The position numbers and the translations under genes were made by a program. Positions 46,404 to 53,704 of a stretch of DNA of 55,182 nucleotides are shown here, in pieces. Numbering within the stretch: position 1 is the stretch's first letter; each line of letters begins with the position of its first letter. The DNA comes from Planctomycetales bacterium (lineage in GTDB: Bacteria > Planctomycetota > Planctomycetia > Planctomycetales > Planctomycetaceae), in the NCBI GenBank assembly GCA_028285345.1, contig JANQPT010000021.1, positions 1 through 55,182 of the forward strand, in the 5' to 3' direction. The notes under the pieces were generated by a model. That model was not told the DNA's origin. It worked only from the letters and a program-made list of their open reading frames with translations, and did no database searches.

Positions 46404-46781
46404 CTATGGTGATTCGTGGAGCGCGACGCGATTGCCTTCGCTGTCTTCAAAATGCGCGATGAAGCCGTGCTGCCCGATATCCGTGCGGGGCATCAGCGTT
46501 TTTCCTCCGCCGCTGCCGATCGCTTTCAAGGTCGGGTCGATTTTATCAACGTGCAAGTAGACGAGCGAGCCGTCGTGTGATGGCATGTAGCCGTCTCCTT
46601 GGATCAAGGTTCCCGCGGCTCCGGTGGCGCCCATTTCCATGGGGAACCAACCCATCTTGTTGGGCCCCATCTCCGACTCTGTGATTTCGATGCCCAGTGC
46701 GGATTCGTAAAACGTCTTCGCCCGCGAAAGATCGCTGACCGGGATTTCAAACCAGTTCACGGGATTGGCGTGCGACGGCAT
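46404..46781 (-). CDS. VOC-family protein
   Basis: A 125-residue glyoxalase/bleomycin-resistance fold protein. It begins with the typical [20 protein letters not shown]. The second half has [17 protein letters not shown] and ends with [15 protein letters not shown], where a late Glu or His is the usual metal ligand. AAGGAG lies upstream of the ATG at 46781. It is the first gene of a minus-strand set (VOC, DinB-like, DUF899) that diverges from DUF1569, zinc ribbon, SRPBCC and ArsR genes. This type of VOC protein is commonly found in such ArsR-linked clusters. The activity is unknown. Confidence 0.85.
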   Translation of the reverse strand: MPSHANPVNWFEIPVSDLSRAKTFYESALGIEITESEMGPNKMGWFPMEMGATGAAGTLIQGDGYMPSHDGSLVYLHVDKIDPTLKAIGSGGGKTLMPRTDIGQHGFIAHFEDSEGNRVALHESP

Positions 46782-46824
46782 GGCGTAACTCCTTGACAGA
46801 ATGAGAACTTTTGGTGAAATCGGC

Positions 46825-46853
46825 TTGACGTGACATTTTAATCACGTTATATT
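46825..46853 (+). promoter_or_regulatory. Sigma-70 promoter with palindromic operator
   Basis: TTGACG (46825-46830) and TATATT (46848-46853) are separated by exactly 17 bases, a near-consensus promoter for the plus-strand gene set starting at 46905. Between and overlapping them is a palindrome, ACGTGA-N8-TCACGT (46828-46847). Its position would let a bound dimer occlude RNA polymerase. The ArsR-family gene at 48171, in the same transcription unit, is the obvious candidate repressor. Confidence 0.65.
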
Positions 46854-46904
46854 TTAGTAACATATATCGCCGCCCCGCCGGAATGTCAAGCTCAGGAGAA
46901 ACCG

Positions 46905-47399
46905 ATGACCGTCAACACGAAGAAAGTCGCCGGCCGACGCGAGATTCGCTACGAATCGTTGGATGAGCTATTCGCTGACGCCGAACGATTGTCCCAAACC
47001 AATGTCAGCACGTTGGGGAATTGGAGCCAGGGACAGATCTATGAGCATTTGGCGCGCTCACTGGACTCTTCCATCGACGGCGCGGGCTTTTCGTTGCCGC
47101 TGCCGATGCGGTGGATGCTCACGCTGCTGATGAAAAAGAAATTCTTAACAAAGAAACTCCCCGCCGGTTTTCAGGCACCTGAGAAACTCACCCCTCGGGA
47201 GACCGCAGTGGACGAGGCGTTAGCTTCGTTGAAAGCGGCGATTAAGCGGCAACAGCAAGAATCAACACGTGCACCGCATCCCGCCTTCGGCGACATCGGC
47301 CGTGACGGCTGGAACGACTTCAATCTGCGTCATGCGGAATTGCATATGAGCTTTCTCGTCAACGGCGAACGGGGAAACTCAGGAGCTGTCGATGGCTAA
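46905..47399 (+). CDS. DUF1569-family protein
   Basis: A 164-residue protein with the helical DinB-like fold of DUF1569. Typical features are the N-terminal YESLDELFADAERLSQ, WSQGQIYEHLARSLDSSIDG (about 44-63) and the closing NLRHAELHMSFLV with His residues (about 145-157). AGGAGAAACCG precedes the ATG at 46905. It is the first gene of the plus-strand set and overlaps the zinc-ribbon gene by eight bases, so the two are co-translated. DUF1569 proteins are common in planctomycetes and uncharacterised; a metal-dependent transferase role is possible by fold. Confidence 0.85.
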   Translation: MTVNTKKVAGRREIRYESLDELFADAERLSQTNVSTLGNWSQGQIYEHLARSLDSSIDGAGFSLPLPMRWMLTLLMKKKFLTKKLPAGFQAPEKLTPRETAVDEALASLKAAIKRQQQESTRAPHPAFGDIGRDGWNDFNLRHAELHMSFLVNGERGNSGAVDG

Positions 47400-47700
47400 G
47401 AAATCAAGAAAACCGGACCAGTGCCCGCTGGACAGTTTGCAACCCGTGCAGGTCAAGTGTGCCGAGTGTGGGTGGATCGGTTTCGAGCCGGCCCGCGGCC
47501 GCTATGGCGTCATTTGGCGATGTATGAACCGTCCGGCCTGCAAATTCTGGCTGAGCGCCATGCCAATCGGCCAGACCTGCCGCTATAAATCGAACGGCAA
47601 AGTTTGCGGCGCAATGATGGTGGAAGGAACGAAAACAATCCCTGACCGCTGCTCGGACCGGGACTGTCCCAATCGCAATCCCCATAAACTCAAGCAATAA
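47392..47700 (+). CDS. Small double zinc-ribbon protein
   Basis: A 102-residue basic protein with nine cysteines. Cys23 and Cys26 (KCAECGW) with Cys44 and Cys50 (WRCMNRPACKF) can form one zinc ribbon. Cys63, Cys72, Cys87 and Cys92 can form a second (QTCRYKSNGKVCG, then RCSDRDCPNR). The pattern resembles topoisomerase-type C4 zinc ribbons. It overlaps the end of the DUF1569 gene (start at 47392). Such proteins may bind DNA or RNA or assist another enzyme. I do not recognise a specific family; its place in the cluster suggests co-expression with the SRPBCC and ArsR genes. Confidence 0.75.
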   Translation: MAKKSRKPDQCPLDSLQPVQVKCAECGWIGFEPARGRYGVIWRCMNRPACKFWLSAMPIGQTCRYKSNGKVCGAMMVEGTKTIPDRCSDRDCPNRNPHKLKQ

Positions 47701-47727
47701 CTCCTTTCAGACAATAAGGACTCCACA

Positions 47728-48159
47728 ATGCCCGAAACACAAGACCTTACCCTCGATGTCACGCAGAGTATTGAAATTAACACGGCAATCGGCGACGCTT
47801 ATGCCGCACTGATTCGCCGCCTGACCACCGAGAGTTCCACGCCCGACAACACACCGATGCCGATGGTGCTGGAAGAGTGGCCGGGCGGCCGCTGGTTTCG
47901 CGACTTGGGCAACGGCCAGGGGCATCTCTGGGGATTTGTGCAGGTCATCAAGCCGCCCACGCTCATCGAAATCCAGGGGCCAATGTTTATGTCGTACCCG
48001 GTCGCGGGCCACGTGCAGTTTCGGCTGGCGCAGATTCCCGGCGGCGTCGAACTCTCGCTGCGGCATCGCGCACTCGGGTTGGTTGAAGACGAACACCGCG
48101 AGGGCGTCAACCTGGGTTGGGATTATTTCCTGAAAGGTGTCAAACAACTCTCCGAGTGA
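47728..48159 (+). CDS. SRPBCC/AHSA1-like START-domain protein
   Basis: A 143-residue protein of the SRPBCC (Bet v 1-like) superfamily. The N-terminal strand and helix VTQSIEINTAIGDAYAALIR, the strand block GGRWFRDLGNGQGHLWGFVQ, and the long C-terminal helix GVNLGWDYFLKGVKQL fit the AHSA1-type domain, which binds hydrophobic ligands. The gene ends 11 bases before the ArsR gene. Pairing of ArsR regulators with SRPBCC proteins is very common in bacteria, the latter probably handling the ligand or stress that the regulator senses. The actual ligand is unknown. Confidence 0.87.
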   Translation: MPETQDLTLDVTQSIEINTAIGDAYAALIRRLTTESSTPDNTPMPMVLEEWPGGRWFRDLGNGQGHLWGFVQVIKPPTLIEIQGPMFMSYPVAGHVQFRLAQIPGGVELSLRHRALGLVEDEHREGVNLGWDYFLKGVKQLSE

Positions 48160-48170
48160 AAGGCGATTCC

Positions 48171-48527
48171 ATGACGGATTCGATGGACCAAGTTTGGAAA
48201 GCGCTCGCTGATCCCACACGACGGGAGATCCTGGACCTGCTGCGGGACGGCCCGCGGCAGACGACGGATATCGTCGAGCGTTTTCCGAATCTCTCCCGCT
48301 TCGGCGTGATGAAGCACTTGGATGTGCTCCGCGAAGCGGGTTTGGTCAACACCCGCAGCGAAGGCCGCCGCCGCATCAACTCCCTCAACGTGGCTCCCAT
48401 CCGCCAGATCCTGGAACGCTGGATCAGCAAGTACGAGGCGTACTGGACCAATACGCTGTTGCGAGTCAAAGAAGCGGCCGAAGACGAGGAGGTCGCAAAG
48501 AAAAGCTCGAAGTCGAAGCGGGCATGA
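48171..48527 (+). CDS. ArsR-family transcriptional regulator
   Basis: A winged-helix regulator of about 118 residues. VWKALADPTRREILDLLRDG (about residues 8-27) is the classical ArsR N-terminal block. RFGVMKHLDVLREAGLVNTR (about 43-62) is the recognition helix and wing. The metal-binding cysteines of arsenic sensors are absent, so it belongs to the SRPBCC-linked, non-metal group. The tail is Lys- and Ser-rich. The ATG at 48171 starts just after the SRPBCC stop; an in-frame ATG at 48117 lies inside that gene. It probably represses its own operon through the palindrome at 46828-46847 and may control the divergent genes too. Confidence 0.9.
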   Translation: MTDSMDQVWKALADPTRREILDLLRDGPRQTTDIVERFPNLSRFGVMKHLDVLREAGLVNTRSEGRRRINSLNVAPIRQILERWISKYEAYWTNTLLRVKEAAEDEEVAKKSSKSKRA

Positions 48528-48655
48528 CTCGCTAAGGGCGATTGGCCATTTGAACTCGCCGGCGCGCGAGGATCCTGATTGCCATCGTCGCCGGCTGCGG
48601 TTACTCTCAGTGAGCTGGAACCATTCCTCCTGCTGTCTGGCTTTCTCGCGCGCTC

Positions 48656-50056
48656 ATGAATGAACCCCGCAATCGCCGCCGTTTGCTGCTCCGAGGCTGC
48701 CTACTGTTCGCGGCTCTCTTTATGTTGTTTCTGGGCGGCATGTGGACTTGGTCCTACATAAACAAACCGCATCGATTCTTCGCAGCAGTGGAGGAGTCCG
48801 GCGGCACGATCAATTTTTTCGATCCGAACGAAAACCTTCCGTTTTGGGCCGTGCCCCTAAAGATTACGGATTTGGATCCCGTCACCACGGAGGTCTATCT
48901 CAACGGCACAAACGTTGACGACGAGTGGTTTCAGAAGCATCCAGGCTGGCAAAAACTGGCGAAAGTCAACCTTAGCCTCAACGAAACACAAATCACTGAC
49001 GCGGGATTGCAACTGTTCGCTGGCACCGACAACATCCGAAATCTATGCCTTGCCGGCAGTCATGTTACCGATGCAGGACTCGAACATCTCAGTAGCCTTC
49101 CGAATCTGGAAGTTCTAGAGTTGAGCAAAACGGCGGTCACGGATGAGGGGCTCGCCAATTTCACGGCATCGAAATCGCTGTGGTGGATCGAATTGAACGA
49201 CACGCCCGTTAGCGATGCCGGTTTGGTACATCTCGGCAGAGTTCCCCGATTGCAAGTTCTTAGCCTGCAGCGGACCAATGTGACCGACGCGGGACTGCAA
49301 GGTCTTTCCCAGTTGAAACACCTTGGTTCATTGAAGCTCAACGGCTCAGCAGTGGGAGATGCGGCGATCGCCGATATTCTGAAACATAAGAATTTGGGCG
49401 ATATCGGGCTCGGTGCGAATATCACAAATGACGGCCTGAAACAGCTAGCCGCCCTCTCGGGAATTTCCGGAATTGACCTCACGGGCTCGACAGTCACGGA
49501 TGCAGGTTTAAAACATCTGTCCGCTTTTCCGAAGCTGTGGCACGTCGAGTTGGACAGCAAGTCGATCTCGAACGAGGGGCTCAGTCATTTGTCGGCGATC
49601 TCGACTCTGACGAAATTGACTCTGTCGGGTGCGGAATTCACAGATTCCGCGCTTGAACACTTAGGTGGACTGGCCAAACTCGAATTTCTCCACCTAAAAA
49701 GCTGCGGCGTGACGGATAACGGTTTGGCGATTCTCGCCGGTTCCGTCCCCCTCACAGGGTTGATCATCCAGAACGTGCCGATCACGGACGACGGTATTGA
49801 GTACCTGTCTCAACTTCGCAGCCTGGGATTCCTTGGCCTCGAGGGGACCGCCGTTACGGATCACGCGGTTGAGATCCTGGCCGCAGAGAACTCGTTGATG
49901 GGGCTGAGTTTGAGGAACACCAAAGTAACTGATGAAGCCTTGCCCCACCTCGCAAAACTGACCGGACTTCGCCAGTTGGATTTGAAAGAGACGCAGATCA
50001 CGCCGGCCGGAATCAAATCGCTACGCAAGCAGCTGCCCGATTGCACGATCGATTAG
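48656..50056 (+). CDS. Membrane-anchored leucine-rich-repeat protein
   Basis: A 466-residue protein with a basic N-terminus, one transmembrane segment (about residues 13-34, LLFAALFMLFLGGMWTW) and about fifteen leucine-rich repeats of roughly 24 residues (about 95-460). The repeat form is xVTDAGLxxLxxLxxLxxLxLxxT, of the cysteine-containing or bacterial GALA-like type with the TDAGL signature. Such proteins are frequent in planctomycetes and may mediate protein contacts at the outer side of the membrane. The ATG at 48656 starts right before the anchor. No catalytic domain is visible, and the ligand is unknown. Confidence 0.87.
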   Translation: MNEPRNRRRLLLRGCLLFAALFMLFLGGMWTWSYINKPHRFFAAVEESGGTINFFDPNENLPFWAVPLKITDLDPVTTEVYLNGTNVDDEWFQKHPGWQKLAKVNLSLNETQITDAGLQLFAGTDNIRNLCLAGSHVTDAGLEHLSSLPNLEVLELSKTAVTDEGLANFTASKSLWWIELNDTPVSDAGLVHLGRVPRLQVLSLQRTNVTDAGLQGLSQLKHLGSLKLNGSAVGDAAIADILKHKNLGDIGLGANITNDGLKQLAALSGISGIDLTGSTVTDAGLKHLSAFPKLWHVELDSKSISNEGLSHLSAISTLTKLTLSGAEFTDSALEHLGGLAKLEFLHLKSCGVTDNGLAILAGSVPLTGLIIQNVPITDDGIEYLSQLRSLGFLGLEGTAVTDHAVEILAAENSLMGLSLRNTKVTDEALPHLAKLTGLRQLDLKETQITPAGIKSLRKQLPDCTID

Positions 50057-50194
50057 TGATTGCGGCTGGAACGTATTCTCTGTGACAAATGAGCGTCAAC
50101 CTGCAGTGCCGCAACCACGTCCACAGACGCTGCGACCAGCGGTCAGAAAGCGATAGCGTCCATTTCACCCATTGCCGAGTGCAGTCAAATACAA

Positions 50195-50230
50195 AACGAG
50201 CCCATCGGCACAACGACCGAAGGGCTCGTT
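50195..50230 (-). terminator. Terminator of the (disrupted) tRNA-Pro gene
   Basis: AACGAGCCC (50195-50203) and GGGCTCGTT (50222-50230) form a 9-base stem, extended inside by TCGG/CCGA (50205-50208 and 50217-50220) around an 8-base loop. On the minus strand it is followed by TTGTATTTG. It lies just downstream of the tRNA-Pro 3' end, so it probably terminated that gene. It may also stop the LRR transcript coming from the other side. Confidence 0.6.
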
Positions 50231-50242
50231 AGTTAGGGCAAG

Positions 50243-50285
50243 TCGGGGTGACTGGATTCGAACCAGCGACCTCTGCGTCCCGAAC
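50243..50285 (-). tRNA. Truncated tRNA-Pro (CGG) 3' half, probable attachment site
   Basis: On the minus strand the sequence carries an anticodon loop TTCGGGA (anticodon CGG, proline), the 3' anticodon arm, a variable loop, a good T arm with TTCGAAT, an acceptor 3' strand CACCCCG and discriminator A (50243). The 5' half (D arm and 5' anticodon stem) is not found next to it: bases upstream of the anticodon loop do not pair with the 3' stem. Such 3' tRNA halves mark the ends of integrated elements, and a tyrosine recombinase gene begins about 120 bases away. The terminator of the original gene is still present downstream. No CCA is encoded. Confidence 0.65.
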
Positions 50286-50406
50286 GGACGAAATCGACGT
50301 AAGTCGTTTCGTACCAACAGGCGTTGTAACCCCAACGCCCCGACTTTCGCCCCAAAAGGTTACAAGCGTCGGTTACGTGACGTAGGGTTGTCTGTGGAGG
50401 ACAGGC

Positions 50407-51900
50407 ATGCCCAAGAGATATCTGATGACTTGGAACACCCGCCAGAAACGGTGGTTCAAGAAGGCGAACGGCAAGCAATACTCGCGCAGCGTCAAGCAAC
50501 TGGAAGACGAGTTTCCAGACTTGGTGATGGGAGAAAGCAAAGAGGGATCGTATCGTGCCGCGAATGAGTGGTGGCTCGCCAAGGAATCGCAGTTGAAAGC
50601 GCAGGACAACATCGACTCGATCGCCTGGGGAACTGTGTTGCGATCGTGGGTTCTGCCTCTGCGTGAACATGCGCGAGTATGCAGGCGTCCCGAACTGTGG
50701 CACATGGCAAACACGACCGCGCTGTTGATTCAAGACAACATTGATGCTGGTCGGCCGTGTCCATCGGATTTGTACGATGTGGGTATCGACGACGACCAGC
50801 CGCGAATCGAAGCGCTCGACATCCCGCAAAAACCACAGCGAGCTGCCGACGTGATGGTGGCGGAGCAAGAGGCGGACCTCGTGCGCGTCAATCGAGCGAT
50901 AGAACAGGCATTGCCAAACCGAAAGATGATTACGCCGTGGCACGATCCAAGCGCCGTGCCGAAGTCAGATGGATCGCTGGAGTCAACGATCACCCAGTTC
51001 TCGACGTATCAACAGCGTGAGTTCCATCGCGAGGAAAAGTCGGCCGGACGCGTGGGGGCGATCAGGGCGCACCTCAAGCACTTTCAAACCGGTGTGGCGA
51101 TCGTGGACGTTGCTGACATTGACGCGCGTGTTCTTCTTGAATACCACGAAGTACTCAAGACCGCAGTATTTAACGGCAATATGTCGGCGCATTACGGTCG
51201 CGATATCCTTTCAACCTGTAAGCGGTTTACCCGCTGGTGCTGGCAAATGGGGATGCTCGACGAACTACCGAAAAACATCGACCAACTAAGGATCGAAGTT
51301 GTCACCACGGAAGTCGAGACATTTGATCTCGATGAGTTGCGCCAAATTTACGACAGCGCGGCTGGGCGAACGCAACTTTATCTTCTGCTTATGATGAACT
51401 GCGGGATGCAGCAACAAGACATCGCTGATTTGCGACTTGACCAGGTTGATTGGCAAGATGGCCGTATCGTTCGGAAGCGGTCCAAGACCGCGAAGCACGA
51501 TCGAGTTCCCGTGGTCTCATACAAGCTGTGGCCGCGCACGCTGGACCTGCTGCGGCAGCACCGCAGCCAATCCGCTGAAGTCCTGATCGTCAACGGTAAC
51601 GGAGAGCCGCTGAAAATGGAGGGTATTCGTGACGACGGGCGCGTTCATAAGACGGACAACATCCGCAGCGCCTACTATCGCGTCACACGGAAGCTGAAAA
51701 TCGAAAGGCCAAAACCGCTGAAACTTATTCGCAAAACGTCAGCGTCGCTGCTGGCGAATCGTTTCGGACGTGACGTTGCGAAGCTGTTCCTGGGGCACGC
51801 GCCGGCAGATGTCGCAGATCAAAGCTATCTGAAGCCGGCACGAAACGCTTTGGACGCAGCCTTGGATTGGCTAGGCGAGGAATACGCCCTTCATCAGTAG
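50407..51900 (+). CDS. Tyrosine recombinase / phage-type integrase
   Basis: A 497-residue site-specific recombinase. The N-terminal part (about 1-190) includes Trp- and Arg-rich regions with no clear family. A SAM-like core-binding domain covers about 195-285. The catalytic domain (about 305-490) shows Lys360 (RSKTAKHDRVPV), Arg442 in KLIRKTSASLLA, His464 in FLGHAPADVAD and the nucleophile Tyr474 in QSYLKP. Two positions differ from the classical set: box I has Gln335 (NCGMQQQDIADL) where Arg is expected, and the box II His is Lys439. I recall similar NCGxxQxDIADL integrases in planctomycetes. It lies next to a tRNA-Pro 3' half, so it likely catalysed integration there. Confidence 0.88.
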   Translation: MPKRYLMTWNTRQKRWFKKANGKQYSRSVKQLEDEFPDLVMGESKEGSYRAANEWWLAKESQLKAQDNIDSIAWGTVLRSWVLPLREHARVCRRPELWHMANTTALLIQDNIDAGRPCPSDLYDVGIDDDQPRIEALDIPQKPQRAADVMVAEQEADLVRVNRAIEQALPNRKMITPWHDPSAVPKSDGSLESTITQFSTYQQREFHREEKSAGRVGAIRAHLKHFQTGVAIVDVADIDARVLLEYHEVLKTAVFNGNMSAHYGRDILSTCKRFTRWCWQMGMLDELPKNIDQLRIEVVTTEVETFDLDELRQIYDSAAGRTQLYLLLMMNCGMQQQDIADLRLDQVDWQDGRIVRKRSKTAKHDRVPVVSYKLWPRTLDLLRQHRSQSAEVLIVNGNGEPLKMEGIRDDGRVHKTDNIRSAYYRVTRKLKIERPKPLKLIRKTSASLLANRFGRDVAKLFLGHAPADVADQSYLKPARNALDAALDWLGEEYALHQ

Positions 51901-52190
51901 GCGAACCTTGCGTGCCTCAGGGGCATTGTGAAACCCAAACCCACGCCGAAATGGTGGCGACGGTCCACTCCCTTCAGCAAGAAGTCCTTCGTGCCTCGCA
52001 CTCAATCATTAGGAAGGCAGGCTAATGACTTGGGATCGGTTGCCAACATGCAATAGAGCTCCCCAGTCAACCGAGTGGTGGGTACATAGATGACTGAAAT
52101 GCCGCTCCGCTCAAGGTTGCTATCCTGCGTGGCTCCGGGTACAGTAATCCCATGCTCGACGGGTTCGCCTCGTGCGTGCCTTTCGAACAT
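51901..52190. other. Gap between the recombinase and the riboswitch
   Basis: About 290 bases with no convincing gene. A minus-strand frame at 52002-52190 reads GATQDSNLERSG, which looks like the widespread spurious frames that shadow tRNA T-arms, but the DNA here does not fold into a T-arm. The promoter for the B12-controlled operon should be near 52100-52190; no clear -35/-10 pair was found. Confidence 0.4.
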
Positions 52191-52380
52191 CTGTCTAAGG
52201 TGTCCGTTTGCACGACAGCTTGTGTGACGGATGAAAAGGGAAGACGGTGCAAATCCGTCGCGGTCCCGCCGCTGTGATCGAGGACGAGCGCCTCACTCAA
52301 TGACACTGCCGGTTTCATGCCGGTGGGAAGTCGGGGTGAACTCGGTTGATTCGAGAGCCAGAAGACCTGCCTTAGAACAG
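52191..52380 (+). promoter_or_regulatory. Cobalamin (B12) riboswitch
   Basis: This contains the conserved elements of a cobalamin aptamer in order. The closing P1 stem pairs CTAAGG (52195-52200) with CCTTAG (52370-52375). TCCGT/ACGGA pairing follows (52203-52207 with 52227-52231), then GAAAAGGGAAGACGGTGC, AAATCCGTCGCGGTCCCGCC, GCTGTGA, a CACTGCCGG/CCGGTGGGAAGTCGGG hairpin and the B12-box-like GAGCCAGAAGACCTGCC (52355-52371). It lies about 170 bases before the ATG of the DUF1559 gene. Cobalamin riboswitches normally turn genes off when adenosyl- or other cobalamins are plentiful. The expression platform is not clear; a small TGCGC/GCGCA hairpin lies at 52434-52447. Confidence 0.93.
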
Positions 52381-52551
52381 TGTTGGTAATCACTTCGCGG
52401 AAATGTGGTGCCGGCGACTGTTCGATCGCCCAGTGCGCGCTTGCGCAATGACACGCTGGGGTCGGTGAGTCGATTCTGCTCGATTTATCACAACGATCGT
52501 CTTCTCCCGCCTGCGCCATGCGATCCGCACGTTTAATCGCGGAGAATCGTT

Positions 52552-53613
52552 ATGGCGAAACGCATGCGTAATTCGGACACTCGTTCCTTCCCCGTCGATC
52601 ATCCGTTCTGTCAAGTCCCTCCACACCACTGCGGTGTTGCATCCGTGGTTGCACCCCGCACGCCTCAATCTCGCCGGAAAAGGGCGAGCCCAGGCTTCAC
52701 GCTCATCGAGTTGCTGGTGGTTGTTTCGGTGATCGCGCTGATCGTGGCGTTGTTGATGCCTGCCGTCCAACAAGCACGCGAAGCGGCGCGCAAGACCGCC
52801 TGCCGCAACAATCTCAAACAAATCGGCATCGCCTTTCACAGCTATGAAACAAGCCACCGCGTATTTCCCAAGGGAGGCGCGGGCGTCGTCAGCCTGACAA
52901 ATCCCGCTGTCAATACCCGCTGGACGCTCAGTTGGGGTGCCGCAATTCTCCCGCACCTCGACCAATTGCCGCTGTTTGAAAGCATCAATCAGGACGAAAC
53001 TTATCTGCACGAAGATAACCACGTTCCCGGTCGAACCGTGCTGCCTGTTTATCTTTGCCCGACGAATTCCCACCTGGAGTTATTCCGTCCCAACGGCGAT
53101 ACGCCCAGTTCGAACGTCCAATTCGCCCGCACCGACTACGGCGGGAACTACGGCGAGCGGGGGCTGCGGTGTTATCCGGACTCCAATTGCCAGAACAACT
53201 ACGCGGACACCGGCCACCCCAATTCGGGAGGTCGGGGCATGCTGTTGATCGGCACCGATCCCGTCGTGCGGCTGGTTGACGTGAAAGACGGAACGACTCA
53301 CACGCTGATGGTCGGCGAAGCGCCCGAGGGGCTGCACTCATTGTGGATCGGCCACAAAAACGTCTTCGACCAGAGCGCACCGCTAAACGCGCAGACCGAT
53401 TCCGATTCCGACTGGCAGTCTTGCCATCCGATCTTCGCCAGCAAACCGGGGAATTTCTGCGACTACGGGCAGGAATTTCACAGCTATCACAGCGGGGGTG
53501 CGAATTTTCTCGCTGTGGACGGTTCCGTCAAGTTTGTCTCGGAGAACTTGGATTTAACGATCTTCTCGGCCTTGCTCTCGCGGGCGGGGGGCGAAGTGAT
53601 CGACGATTTTTGA
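52552..53613 (+). CDS. DUF1559 pseudopilin-like protein under riboswitch control
   Basis: A 353-residue protein with a prepilin-type signal: after a basic leader of about 48 residues comes the cleavage motif G/FTLIELLVV (Gly48-Phe49), then a hydrophobic helix VSVIALIVALLMPAVQQ and ARKTACRNNLKQIGIAFHSYE, the hallmark of DUF1559. The C-terminal domain ends with SGGANFLAVDGSVKFVSENL, the usual H-X9-DG-type closing block (here with His in HSYHSGGANFLAVDG). DUF1559 proteins are hugely expanded in planctomycetes and are thought to be secretion- or pilus-associated. GGAGAA precedes the ATG. The long leader suggests that a GTG at 52645 could be the real start. The cobalamin riboswitch upstream and the DUF4465 gene downstream imply a B12-regulated operon. 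Confidence 0.92.
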   Translation: MAKRMRNSDTRSFPVDHPFCQVPPHHCGVASVVAPRTPQSRRKRASPGFTLIELLVVVSVIALIVALLMPAVQQAREAARKTACRNNLKQIGIAFHSYETSHRVFPKGGAGVVSLTNPAVNTRWTLSWGAAILPHLDQLPLFESINQDETYLHEDNHVPGRTVLPVYLCPTNSHLELFRPNGDTPSSNVQFARTDYGGNYGERGLRCYPDSNCQNNYADTGHPNSGGRGMLLIGTDPVVRLVDVKDGTTHTLMVGEAPEGLHSLWIGHKNVFDQSAPLNAQTDSDSDWQSCHPIFASKPGNFCDYGQEFHSYHSGGANFLAVDGSVKFVSENLDLTIFSALLSRAGGEVIDDF

Positions 53614-53704
53614 GAACTGTATTTTCGCGATTTTTAAAAGGATTTTGCAAAGTGCTTCACGAAGAACAACGACTTCCTTAACCCGCTTTAGAAAGGTGCC
53701 TCTT

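Larger units (their letters stand above)
50057..50406. other. Intergenic region with tRNA remnant and terminator
   Basis: About 350 bases between the LRR gene and the recombinase. Apart from the terminator hairpin (50195-50230) and the tRNA-Pro 3' half (50243-50285) listed separately, it holds CGCCCCG at 50336-50342. On the minus strand this reads like a tRNA-Pro acceptor start, but it is too far from the rest to complete a normal gene. Apparent proteins here, with GDWIRTSDL-type sequences, are tRNA shadows. Confidence 0.5.

Noticed and set aside
50243-50343. An intact tRNA-Pro gene using the CGGGGCG at 50342-50336 as its 5' end
   Set aside because: The piece would be about 100 bases long, the D arm is not recognisable, and the anticodon stem does not pair, so a 3' remnant is the better reading.
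50172-50567. A plus-strand frame containing a GDWIRTSDL-type sequence
   Set aside because: This is the reverse complement of the tRNA-Pro T arm and anticodon region, a well-known source of spurious proteins; it also overlaps the recombinase start.
52002-52190. A minus-strand frame with a GATQDSNLERSG sequence
   Set aside because: It resembles widespread spurious frames, has no start signal, and the DNA does not form a tRNA arm; left as unexplained rather than called a gene.
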